From: Pseudomonadota bacterium
GTDB taxonomy: Bacteria > Pseudomonadota > Alphaproteobacteria > Rhizobiales > Beijerinckiaceae
NCBI GenBank assembly: GCA_028876585.1
Contig: JAGWRL010000062.1
Span: 1-6,739 of the forward strand
Reading direction: 5' to 3'
DNA length: 6,739 bases
Part shown: in pieces, positions 1-5,794 of the stretch
How positions within the stretch are numbered: position 1 is the first letter of the stretch
Layout: every line of letters starts with the position of its first letter
Notes under the pieces: generated by a model
What the model was told of the DNA's origin: nothing
The model's input: only the letters and a program-made list of their open reading frames with translations
Database searches by the model: none
Position numbers and translations under genes: made by a program

Positions 1-288
1 CCCGTCGATCTGGTCGACGTCGGGCTTCTGCATCATCTCCAGGAACTGGCGCGCGTAAGCCGACAAGGATTCGACATAGCGCCGCTGCCCCTCGGCGTAG
101 ATGGTGTCGAAGGCGAGCGAGGATTTGCCGGAGCCGCTGAGGCCGGTGAACACGACGAGTTTGTCGCGCGGGATCGTCAGATCGACGTTCTTGAGATTAT
201 GCTCGCGCGCGCCGCGCACGACGATCGCCCGGCCGTCGAACGGCGGGCTTGGCGCGGGGCGCGCGGTCTTGATCGGCTTGGTCGGCAT
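1..288 (-). CDS. uvrA: UvrA, excinuclease ABC subunit A (N-terminal part, cut by window edge)
   Basis: UvrA is the damage-recognition ATPase of nucleotide excision repair; it forms a dimer that loads UvrB at distorted DNA. The 96 visible residues are the start of the first ABC ATPase domain. After a Pro/Lys-rich extension of about 20 residues comes the stretch [14 protein letters not shown], then the Walker A motif GLSGSGKS at residues 49-56 (Lys55 binds nucleotide), then [18 protein letters not shown], a near-invariant UvrA signature. The chosen ATG (286-288 on the minus strand) is the only ATG before Met85; a weak GGGA lies 5 nt upstream. The N-terminal extension is longer than in E. coli UvrA, which begins almost directly at the VRGA motif. 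The gene diverges from ssb, the same arrangement as in E. coli, and an SOS box lies 57 bp upstream of its start. The rest of the gene, including the zinc fingers and second ATPase, lies outside the window. Identity is very secure. Confidence 0.97.
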   Translation of the reverse strand, partial: MPTKPIKTARPAPSPPFDGRAIVVRGAREHNLKNVDLTIPRDKLVVFTGLSGSGKSSLAFDTIYAEGQRRYVESLSAYARQFLEMMQKPDVDQIDG

Positions 289-301
289 GCGAATCCCAAT
301 C

Positions 302-337
302 GCGAATCGCGCGGCGGGGCTTGCGCCGCGATTTCGC
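302..337 (-). other. Imperfect stem-loop in the uvrA leader
   Basis: Between the SOS box and the uvrA start there is a 7-bp GC core (310-316 with 324-330, loop 317-323). It extends outward as a second 6-bp stem (302-307 with 331-337) with small bulges at 308-309 and 334. If transcribed it would sit in the uvrA 5' leader. GC-rich DNA makes such pairings by chance, so a function is only possible, not shown. Confidence 0.25.
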
Positions 338-345
338 ATAAGCTA

Positions 346-360
346 GAACAAAAAAAGAAC
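346..360 (-). promoter_or_regulatory. LexA binding site (alphaproteobacterial SOS box)
   Basis: The sequence is GAACAAAAAAAGAAC, which on the uvrA strand reads GTTC-N7-GTTC with a spacer of seven T. This matches exactly the direct-repeat LexA consensus known for Alphaproteobacteria, and differs from the CTGT-N8-ACAG palindrome of E. coli. It lies 57 bp upstream of the uvrA ATG, where the promoter is expected, and 142 bp upstream of ssb. It therefore most likely represses uvrA until DNA damage triggers LexA self-cleavage. An effect on ssb is possible but less likely because of distance. The exact match, the spacing and the target gene together make this strong. Confidence 0.88.
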
Positions 361-445
361 ACGAGCCAGGGCCCCGCGCTTATTTAGTGCGGAACGGGCC
401 GAAGCCAAACGGCGCGGCTGTGGATAAAGTGGGCGGGCGGCCTTT

Positions 446-473
446 CCTTCCTCGGCCGGGCGGAACAGGAAGG
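446..473. other. Inverted repeat in the ssb leader
   Basis: CCTTCCT at 446-452 and its exact complement AGGAAGG at 467-473 enclose a 14-nt loop, ending 29 nt before the ssb start codon. It could fold in the ssb 5' untranslated region. I see no convincing -35/-10 pair for ssb in 361-502, only an AT-rich GATAAA at 423-428 that might be a -10 element. The function of the repeat is unknown. Confidence 0.25.
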
Positions 474-502
474 CGCGGGACAGTGAGATCGAGGAGAGCG
501 AG

Positions 503-991
503 ATGGCGGGCGTCAACAAGGTCATTCTGGTGGGCAACCTGGGCAAGGACCCCAAGGTCAGCACCCTGAACTCCGGCGACAAGGTCGTCAGCTTCACCCT
601 CGCCACCTCCGAGACCTGGAAGGACAAGAACTCCGGCGAGCGCCGCGAAAAGACCGAGTGGCACAACGTCGTGATCTATAACGAGAATATCGGCCGCGTC
701 GTCGAGCAATATTGCAAGAAGGGGTCGAAGGTCTATCTCGAAGGGCAGATCCAGACCCGCAAATACAACGACCAGTCGGGCGCCGAGAAATACATCACGG
801 AAATCGTGCTGCAACGCTTCCGCGGCGAGCTGACGCTGCTCGATTCCCGCCCCGGCGGCGAAGGCGGACGCGAGAGCTTTGGCGGCGAGGAGCGCGCGCC
901 CTCGTTCGGCCGTTCGTCGCCGGCGGAGCGTCGTCCGGCGCTGGCGAGCGGCGGCGGCGGCGACATGCACGACGACGACATTCCGTTCTGA
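503..991 (+). CDS. ssb: Single-stranded DNA-binding protein SSB
   Basis: SSB coats single-stranded DNA during replication, recombination and repair and recruits partner proteins through its C-terminal tip. The 162-residue protein has the usual bacterial length. Residues 1-110 are the OB fold, opening with the typical NKVILVGNLGKDP and carrying the DNA-stacking tryptophans Trp39 and Trp53 in SETW and TEWH contexts (Trp40 and Trp54 in E. coli). Residues about 113-153 form a Gly/Ser/Arg-rich flexible linker. The last residues, DDDIPF, are the conserved acidic tip that binds partners such as RecO, PriA and exonuclease I in other bacteria. The start is supported by GAGGAG at 491-496, 6 nt before the ATG. 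It is divergent from uvrA and convergent with the TetR gene. In many alphaproteobacteria gyrA follows ssb; here it does not. Identity is secure. Confidence 0.97.
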   Translation: MAGVNKVILVGNLGKDPKVSTLNSGDKVVSFTLATSETWKDKNSGERREKTEWHNVVIYNENIGRVVEQYCKKGSKVYLEGQIQTRKYNDQSGAEKYITEIVLQRFRGELTLLDSRPGGEGGRESFGGEERAPSFGRSSPAERRPALASGGGGDMHDDDIPF

Positions 992-998
992 GCGCGGC

Positions 999-1018
999 GG
1001 CGCGGGTTGGCCCGCGTC
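999..1018. terminator. Hairpin between convergent ssb and tetR-type gene
   Basis: CGCGGG (1001-1006) and CCCGCG (1011-1016) pair perfectly around the tetraloop TTGG, with a further G-T and G-C pair outside. It starts 7 bp after the ssb stop and ends 21 bp before the stop of the opposing gene, the right place for a bidirectional terminator. There is no T-run after the stem on either side, so intrinsic termination would be weak; Rho may contribute. Confidence 0.45.
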
Positions 1019-1039
1019 TCCGGGCCGCGACGGCGGGCG

Positions 1040-1684
1040 CTACGCCTCGGCGGCGGCGCGGGCGCCATAGGCGCGCATGAACACCTCGACCGCCGCGTCG
1101 ACGTTCTGCGCGATCGCTTCGGCGGAAACGCTATCCGCCGCGCCGAACAGGCAGGCGGTGAAAATGCCGGACTTGCACAGGTCGATGAACTGCCGCGCCG
1201 CCACTCGTCCGTCAGCGAATTGCAACTGCCCCGCCTGCCGCCACACCTCCAGCCGCTCGCACAGCCGGATTTCGCCGAAACAGGGGCCGGATTCGTAGAA
1301 CGCGCGGCCGAGCTTGGGGAATTTCGCGGTCGCGGCGATGACGATGCGCACCTGCGCGATCATCTCGGGCTGCGTCATCAGCGTGATCAACTGCCGGCCG
1401 AAGGCGGCGAGCGGCGCGCGCGGATCGGCGGCGCCGGCGGGGATCACGATGCGCTCGGCCTGCTGCTTGCGATCGTCGCGGATCAGCGCCTCGAACAAGG
1501 ATTCCTTGGAATCGAAATAGACGTACAGCGTGCCCTTGGAGACGCCAGCGACGCGGGCGATGTCGTTCATGCTGGCGCCGTCGAAGCCGTCGGCGAGAAA
1601 CACCCGGCGCGCGCCGTCGAGAATCTGGCGCCGTTTCGCCGGTTCCTGCGTCGCCATCGGCGCGTCGGGGGTGAGGGCTTCCAT
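1040..1684 (-). CDS. TetR/AcrR-family transcriptional repressor of the adjacent efflux genes
   Basis: This 214-residue protein has the length and layout of TetR repressors: a three-helix N-terminal DNA-binding domain and a variable ligand-binding C-terminal domain. Residues 17-64 show the family pattern: ILDGARRVFLADGFDGASM, then the helix-turn-helix DIARVAGVSKGTLYVYFDSK (about 41-60), with the typical GTLYVYF recognition helix. The C-terminal part, with many hydrophobic residues from 75 onward, would dimerise and hold the inducer; its ligand cannot be read from sequence. Start choice: the ATG at 1684 has GAGAGG 4 nt upstream on its strand. A longer frame from 1774 would put the operators inside the gene, and an ATG at 1657 lacks a ribosome site. 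It diverges from the EmrA-like gene across a region with two identical palindromes, so it very likely represses itself and the pump. The drug or metabolite it senses is unknown. Confidence 0.9.
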   Translation of the reverse strand: MEALTPDAPMATQEPAKRRQILDGARRVFLADGFDGASMNDIARVAGVSKGTLYVYFDSKESLFEALIRDDRKQQAERIVIPAGAADPRAPLAAFGRQLITLMTQPEMIAQVRIVIAATAKFPKLGRAFYESGPCFGEIRLCERLEVWRQAGQLQFADGRVAARQFIDLCKSGIFTACLFGAADSVSAEAIAQNVDAAVEVFMRAYGARAAAEA

Positions 1685-1713
1685 GTCGCCTCTCGCAAAC
1701 TTGAGACAGATTG

Positions 1714-1743
1714 TTGACCGAACGGTTCGGTTCGATCTTGAAT
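1714..1743 (+). promoter_or_regulatory. Candidate rightward promoter for the efflux genes
   Basis: TTGACC at 1714-1719 matches the -35 consensus in five of six bases, and TTGAAT at 1738-1743, 18 bp later, matches the -10 in four of six. The -35 box runs into the left palindrome, so repressor binding would block it. An alternative is TTGAAT as -35 with TGTAAG (1759-1764) as -10, but its 15-bp spacer is short. In either case the right palindrome lies at or just beyond the start of transcription. Confidence 0.4.
1717..1731. promoter_or_regulatory. TetR-type operator, left copy
   Basis: ACCGAAC-G-GTTCGGT is a perfect palindrome with 7-bp arms around one central base. It lies 32 bp upstream of the repressor's start codon. 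The identical 15-mer recurs at 1777-1791; with flanking TTG the direct repeat is 18 bp (1714-1731 and 1774-1791). Such palindromes between a divergent TetR gene and its target are the usual operators of this family. Confidence 0.85.
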
Positions 1744-1768
1744 TAGCGGCGCGGTCGGTGTAAGTCAA
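1740..1768 (-). promoter_or_regulatory. Candidate leftward promoter for the repressor gene
   Basis: On the minus strand TTGACT (1768-1763) is a good -35 match. With a 17-bp spacer it leads to TAATTC (1745-1740), a poor -10 match. Transcription would start near 1733, just before the left operator, while the right operator would flank the -35 box. Only the -35 is convincing. Confidence 0.3.
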
Positions 1769-1775
1769 GTCCATT

Positions 1776-1792
1776 GACCGAACGGTTCGGTC
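1776..1792. promoter_or_regulatory. TetR-type operator, right copy
   Basis: This is the same 15-bp palindrome as the left copy, extended by one more pair (G1776 with C1792) to 17 bp. It ends 17 bp before the ATG of the EmrA-like gene. Its centre (1784) is exactly 60 bp from that of the left copy (1724). It is placed to act as a block just downstream of the rightward promoter. Confidence 0.85.
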
Positions 1793-1809
1793 GACTACGA
1801 GACCCGCAG

Positions 1810-3036
1810 ATGGCCCAGGACATCGCCGCCACCCCCGCTTACGCTCGCGCCGCCGAGCCGCAGACCGCCGCCGCGCCGCAAGCCGCCGCCGCGCCGCCGC
1901 AGGCGAAGCGCTCGCCGCGCCGCTTCGTGCTGCCGCTGATCGTCATCGCCGCCGCCGCTTACGGCGCGCATTGGGGCTATGGCTATTTCACCGAGGGGCG
2001 TTTCCTCGTCTCGACCGACGACGCCTATGTCGGCGCCGACACTGTGATCGTCGCGCCGAAGGTCGCCGGCTACATCACCGACGTGCTGATCGACAACAAT
2101 CAGGAGGTCAAGTCGGGCGATCTGCTGGCCCGGATCGACGCCGGCGATTACGACCTCGCCCTCGCCGCCGCCACGGACAAGGTCGCCACCCAGGACGCGA
2201 CGATCGCGCGCATCGACCGGCAGATCGAGGCGCAGCGCGCGCTGGTCACCCAATCGCAGGCGCAGATCGAGGCCGCCGCCGCCGCGCAGATCAGCGCCGC
2301 CGCCGACGAACAGCGCGCCTCGCTAGAGTTCGACCGCGCGCAGAAACTCGCGCAGACCAGCTTCGGCTCGCAGCAGCGGCTGGAGCAGGCGACCGCCGAC
2401 AAGAAGCGCACCGCCGCCGCCGCGGCCGGCGCGCAGGCGACGCTCGCCTCGACGCAGGCGCAGCGTGTGTGGAACCAGGCCAATATCGAGGTGCTGGCGA
2501 GCCAGAAGGTCGAGGCCGAACACACTCGCGCCGAATTGCAGACCGCCGTCGCGCGCGCGCGGCGCGATCTCGCCTTCACCGAAATCCGCGCCCCGTTCGA
2601 CGGCGTGATCGGCAACAAGGCGGTCGAGGTCGGGCAATATGTGCAGCCGGGCGCGCGCCTGCTCGCCGTGGTGCCGCTCGACAATGTCTATGTCGACGCC
2701 AATTTCAAGGAAACCCAGCTTGCCGACATCAAGCCGGGGCAGAAGGCCGACGTCTCGGTCGACGCCTTCGACGGCCGCGCGGTCCCCTGCGTGGTGCGCT
2801 CGGTCGCGCCGGCCTCGGGGGCGCAATTCTCGCTGCTGCCGCCCGACAACGCGACCGGCAATTTCACCAAGATCGTGCAGCGCGTCACCGTGCGCGTCGG
2901 CTGCGAGGCCGAGGCGCTCAGGAGCCACACGCTGCGGCCGGGCCTCTCCGTCGTCGCCACTATTCACACCCGCGACGAATCGCTGCCGAAGCCGACGCTG
3001 ATCGGCGCGCTCGGGCTCGGCAAGAGCCGGCCGTGA
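1810..3036 (+). CDS. EmrA/HlyD-family membrane-fusion (periplasmic adaptor) protein
   Basis: This 408-residue protein is the adaptor of a tripartite efflux pump: it is anchored in the inner membrane and spans the periplasm to link the transporter with an outer-membrane channel. Residues 1-36 are a cytoplasmic Ala/Pro-rich tail, 38-56 a single membrane helix followed by YGYF. Residues about 68-110 are the first half of a biotinyl-lipoyl-like domain, with STDDAYVGAD and VAPKVAGYI typical of EmrA. Residues about 112-255 are an Ala/Gln/Arg-rich coiled coil. The second lipoyl half and beta-barrel begin at IRAPFDGVIG (259-268), followed by VDANFKETQL. Start: the frame is open back to a TTG at 1774, but that lies inside the operator; the ATG at 1810 has only a weak CGAGA at 1798-1802. 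Its end overlaps the transporter gene by 4 bp, as expected for a co-translated pair. The substrate is unknown. Confidence 0.92.
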   Translation: MAQDIAATPAYARAAEPQTAAAPQAAAAPPQAKRSPRRFVLPLIVIAAAAYGAHWGYGYFTEGRFLVSTDDAYVGADTVIVAPKVAGYITDVLIDNNQEVKSGDLLARIDAGDYDLALAAATDKVATQDATIARIDRQIEAQRALVTQSQAQIEAAAAAQISAAADEQRASLEFDRAQKLAQTSFGSQQRLEQATADKKRTAAAAAGAQATLASTQAQRVWNQANIEVLASQKVEAEHTRAELQTAVARARRDLAFTEIRAPFDGVIGNKAVEVGQYVQPGARLLAVVPLDNVYVDANFKETQLADIKPGQKADVSVDAFDGRAVPCVVRSVAPASGAQFSLLPPDNATGNFTKIVQRVTVRVGCEAEALRSHTLRPGLSVVATIHTRDESLPKPTLIGALGLGKSRP

Positions 3037-4598
3037 GCGCGGCCGCGCCCGCCGCGCCGGTCGAGAAGTTCGACAAGCGCAAGCTCGCCGCCTTCATCTT
3101 CATGGTGTTCGGCATGTTCATGGCGATCCTGGACATCCAGATCGTCTCGGCCTCGTTGAGCCAGATTCAGGCCGGCCTGTCCGCCTCCCAGGACGAAGTG
3201 ACCTGGGTGCAGACGAGCTATCTCATCGCCGAAGTCATCATGATTCCGCTGTCGGGGTTCCTGTCGCGAATGCTGTCGACGCGGGTGATCTTCACGATCT
3301 CGGCGGCCGGCTTCACCGTGATGAGCCTGATGTGCTCCACCGCGACGACCATCGAAGAGATGATCGTCTGGCGCGCGTTGCAGGGTTTTATCGGCGGCGG
3401 CATGATCCCGACCGTGTTCGCCTCCGCCTACACGATCTTCCCGCGCTCGAAGCTGCCGATCGTGTCGCCGATCATCGGCCTGGTGGCGACGCTGGCGCCC
3501 ACCATCGGGCCGACGGTCGGGGGCTATCTCACCGACCTGTTCTCCTGGCACTGGCTGTTTCTGGTCAACATCCCGCCGGGAATCGTGGTGACGATCGCCG
3601 CCTGGCTGCTGATCGACTTCGACAAGCCGGACTGGAGCCTCGCGCCGCGCTTCGACTGGACGGGGCTGGCCGCGATGGCCGCCTTCCTCGGCGCGCTGGA
3701 ATATGCGCTGGAGGAAGGGCCGTCGAAGGATTGGCTGGAGAGCCAGCCCGTCATGGCGGCGATCGTCGTCTCCGCGCTCGGCGCGCTGGTGTTCTTCTGG
3801 CGGGCGCTGACGGCGGCGCAGCCGATCGTTGACCTCAGCGCTTTTCGCGACCGCAATTTCTGGACCGGCTCGATGTTCTCGGCGATCATGGGCGTCGGGC
3901 TCTATGGGCTCACCTACATCTATCCCGTCTATCTCGCGGCGGTGCGCGGCTACACGCCGCTGATGATCGGCGAGACGATGTTCGTCACCGGCGTCTGCAT
4001 GTTCCTCACCGCGCCGATCTCGGGCCGGCTGATGAGCGTGGTCGATCCGCGCAAGATGATCGCGATCGGCTTCGCCGGCTTCGCCTTCGGCACCTATCTC
4101 GCCTCGAAAGTGACGCCGGACTGGGATTTCTACGAGTTGCTGTGGCCGCAGGTGTTTCGCGGCGTGTTCATGATGCTGTGCATGGTGCCGATCAACAATC
4201 TGGCGCTCGGCACCATGCCGCCGGCCAAGATGAAGAACGCCTCGGGCCTGTTCAACCTGACCCGCAACCTCGGCGGCGCGCTCGGTCTGGCGGTCATCAA
4301 CACGGTGCTCGACAAGCGGATGGACCTGCATTTGCAGCGCTTACGCGAATCTGTGGTGTGGGGCCGCAACGTCGCCGAGGAGACGATGGCCGACCTCACC
4401 GCCGCCTTCGCCGCGCGCGGCTCGGACGCGGCGCTGGCGGCGACCAAGCAGATGGCGCTGATGGTGCGCCGCCAGGCGATGGTGATGGCGCTCGCCGACG
4501 TGTTCCTGACGCTGACCGTGCTTTATCTGGCGACGCTGTGGCTCGCCGTGCTGATGCGGCGGCCGCAGATGGCGGGCGGGGGCGGCGGCGGCCACTGA
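3033..4598 (+). CDS. EmrB-like drug/proton antiporter, MFS DHA2 (14-helix) family
   Basis: This 521-residue inner-membrane transporter is expected to use the proton gradient to expel hydrophobic compounds through the adjacent adaptor. Its length and many hydrophobic segments suit the 14-helix DHA2 group. Helix 1 carries the family signature LDIQIV (Asp34 in it); the loop after helix 2 has GFLSRMLSTR (75-84), a degenerate motif A; helix 4 has WRALQGFIGGG (113-123; Arg114 is the conserved motif B arginine); helix 5 has motif C, GLVATLAPTIGPTVGG (149-164), the antiporter mark. The protein ends in a short Gly-rich tail (GGGGGGH). Start: a GTG at 3033 overlaps the adaptor's TGA (GTGA), with no clear ribosome site, so translation is probably coupled; the first in-frame ATG lies inside helix 1 and is too late. 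No outer-membrane channel gene is present here. Family call firm, substrate unknown. Confidence 0.93.
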   Translation: MSAAAPAAPVEKFDKRKLAAFIFMVFGMFMAILDIQIVSASLSQIQAGLSASQDEVTWVQTSYLIAEVIMIPLSGFLSRMLSTRVIFTISAAGFTVMSLMCSTATTIEEMIVWRALQGFIGGGMIPTVFASAYTIFPRSKLPIVSPIIGLVATLAPTIGPTVGGYLTDLFSWHWLFLVNIPPGIVVTIAAWLLIDFDKPDWSLAPRFDWTGLAAMAAFLGALEYALEEGPSKDWLESQPVMAAIVVSALGALVFFWRALTAAQPIVDLSAFRDRNFWTGSMFSAIMGVGLYGLTYIYPVYLAAVRGYTPLMIGETMFVTGVCMFLTAPISGRLMSVVDPRKMIAIGFAGFAFGTYLASKVTPDWDFYELLWPQVFRGVFMMLCMVPINNLALGTMPPAKMKNASGLFNLTRNLGGALGLAVINTVLDKRMDLHLQRLRESVVWGRNVAEETMADLTAAFAARGSDAALAATKQMALMVRRQAMVMALADVFLTLTVLYLATLWLAVLMRRPQMAGGGGGGH

Positions 4599-4630
4599 CA
4601 AGGCCGGGATAAGCCAGACCGCGCAAGGCT

Positions 4631-4651
4631 CTCGCCTCACCCCTTGGCGAG
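4631..4651 (+). other. Hairpin overlapping the ribosome site of the dioxygenase gene
   Basis: CTCGCC (4631-4636) and GGCGAG (4646-4651) are exact complements with a 9-nt loop. The right arm contains the first half of the GAGGAG ribosome-binding sequence (4649-4654) of the next gene, 10 nt before its ATG. In RNA it could partly hide that site, or serve as a weak end signal for the pump transcript. No T-run follows. Function is inferred from position only. Confidence 0.35.
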
Positions 4652-4664
4652 GAGCGGACTCACG

Positions 4665-5711
4665 ATGTCGGCCAAAATGGAATTCGCGCCGCCGGCCGGC
4701 TTCGCGCCGACGACGCACGGCGTCGGGCGCGACGAAACGTTCTTCTCGCTCGACGCGCAAGCCGGCCGCCCGGTCGTGCTGGCGCTGATCGGGCGGTTGT
4801 CGTTTGCCGAGGCGCGCGAGAAACTGCTGGCGCTGCAAGCGCGCGCGCCCGAATTCGCCGCCGTCGAGGCCGATCTGGCGGCGCTGGTCGAGCTCGACAG
4901 CCCGCACGCGGCCGAGTTCCCGCCCTCCCTCGCGCCTGATGTGCGGATCGTGTTCTCGCACGCGGACGTGTTCGCCGCCTGGGGTTTCGCCCATACCGCG
5001 CCGGCGCTGGCGGCGGTCGACCGGGGCGGGCGCGTCGTCAACGCCGCGGGCGAAGTTTCCGCCCTGCTCGCCGCCCTGGCGCGTCAACCGCGCGAGGCGC
5101 CGTGCGACGACCTCTGCCCCGCGCCCGTGCTGGCGATCCCCGACATTCTTGAGCCCGAGCTTTGCCGCGACCTGATCGCCCATTTCGAGGCGGGACGGCC
5201 GCAGTTCGGCGGCATGGCGTCGATCGACGCGCAGGGACAGTACACGCACAAGATCGACGTGACGAAGAAGCATCGCTTCGATCTGGAACTGGGCGCGCGC
5301 GATCCCTTCCTCAGCCCCGTGCTGGCGGGGATTCTCACCCGCTGCCTGCCCGAGATCAAACGCGCGTTCCAGGTCGACATTCAGCACACCGACCGCATCC
5401 TGCTGGCGCGCTACGACGAGACCGGCGGTTATTTCAAACGCCATCGCGACAATTCGGCGCCGAGCGTCGCGTTTCGGCAATTCGCGCTATCGATCAACCT
5501 GAACGACGATTTCGACGGCGGCCACGTGCTGTTCCCCGAATATAACGCCCGCCGCTATCGGCCGCCCGCCGGCGCCGGCGTGGTGTTCTCCTGCTCGCTG
5601 CTGCACGAGGCGGCGGCGGTGACGCGCGGGCGGCGCTATTGCGCGCTGACTTTTCTGCACGATTCGGCCGCGCAGGCGCGCTGGATGGCGGCGAACCGGC
5701 GCGCGTCTTGA
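4665..5711 (+). CDS. 2-oxoglutarate/Fe(II) dioxygenase (prolyl-4-hydroxylase-like) with a redoxin-like N-terminal domain
   Basis: The C-terminal half (about 155-340 of 348 residues) is a 2-oxoglutarate- and iron-dependent dioxygenase fold of the prolyl-4-hydroxylase type. LLARYDETGGYFKRHRD supplies the first iron ligands His260 and Asp262, LLHEA the distal His314, and Arg324, ten residues later, is placed to bind the 2-oxoglutarate carboxylate. All catalytic residues are thus present. The N-terminal half (about 18-140) resembles a peroxiredoxin/thioredoxin fold: FFSLDAQAGRPVVLALIG at the start and a late PALAAVDRGGRVVNA segment. It has no cysteine before Cys147, so it cannot do thiol redox chemistry and may bind a partner or substrate. 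The ATG at 4665 follows GAGGAG (4649-4654) by 10 nt; an ATG at 4677 is too far. It lies 66 bp after the transporter gene. The substrate (protein or small molecule) is unknown; the fold of the N-terminal half is less certain than the dioxygenase. Confidence 0.85.
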   Translation: MSAKMEFAPPAGFAPTTHGVGRDETFFSLDAQAGRPVVLALIGRLSFAEAREKLLALQARAPEFAAVEADLAALVELDSPHAAEFPPSLAPDVRIVFSHADVFAAWGFAHTAPALAAVDRGGRVVNAAGEVSALLAALARQPREAPCDDLCPAPVLAIPDILEPELCRDLIAHFEAGRPQFGGMASIDAQGQYTHKIDVTKKHRFDLELGARDPFLSPVLAGILTRCLPEIKRAFQVDIQHTDRILLARYDETGGYFKRHRDNSAPSVAFRQFALSINLNDDFDGGHVLFPEYNARRYRPPAGAGVVFSCSLLHEAAAVTRGRRYCALTFLHDSAAQARWMAANRRAS

Positions 5712-5750
5712 CGGAATAAGCGCCCGCTGCTAACCCCGACGCGCTATCGT

Positions 5751-5772
5751 GAAGGAAAACGTCTTTCCCTTC
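5751..5772. other. Imperfect hairpin before the exonuclease gene
   Basis: GAAGG (5751-5755) pairs with CCTTC (5768-5772), and AAA (5757-5759) with TTT (5764-5766), around a CGTC loop with one A-C mismatch. It lies in the 83-bp gap between the dioxygenase and exonuclease genes. It could weakly end the upstream message or fold in the leader of the next. No T-run follows it. Confidence 0.25.
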
Positions 5773-5794
5773 AATAGCTTGAAGTGAGCGACTC

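Noticed and set aside
392..466. Further GAAC words at 392-395 and 463-466 as extra SOS half-sites
   Set aside because: They are not spaced 7 bp from another half-site, so they do not form a LexA box.
380..970. A 196-codon open frame antisense to ssb
   Set aside because: ssb on the plus strand is unmistakable; the antisense product is an Ala/Leu/Arg-rich shadow.
1685..1774. A 30-residue N-terminal extension of the TetR repressor from an ATG at 1774
   Set aside because: It would place the left operator and the promoter region inside the gene, has no ribosome site, and the ATG at 1684 has GAGAGG in front.
1774..1809. A TTG start for the EmrA-like gene at 1774
   Set aside because: The TTG is part of the repeated operator sequence and the extra 12 residues would be encoded mostly by the palindrome; the ATG at 1810 fits better.
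1971..3032. A long open frame upstream of, and continuous with, the transporter gene, giving an 875-residue reading
   Set aside because: Its first part is an Arg-rich, low-complexity translation of the adaptor gene in another frame. The real transporter begins at the GTG at 3033, at the usual distance before helix 1.
2964..4331. A 455-codon open frame antisense to the transporter gene
   Set aside because: Its product is rich in His, Arg, Asp and Gln with no recognisable domain, typical of the reverse complement of GC-rich membrane-protein codons.
4341..5480. A 379-codon open frame antisense to the transporter end and the dioxygenase gene
   Set aside because: No family resemblance, spans two well-supported genes, and has the skewed Arg/His/Gln content of a shadow frame.
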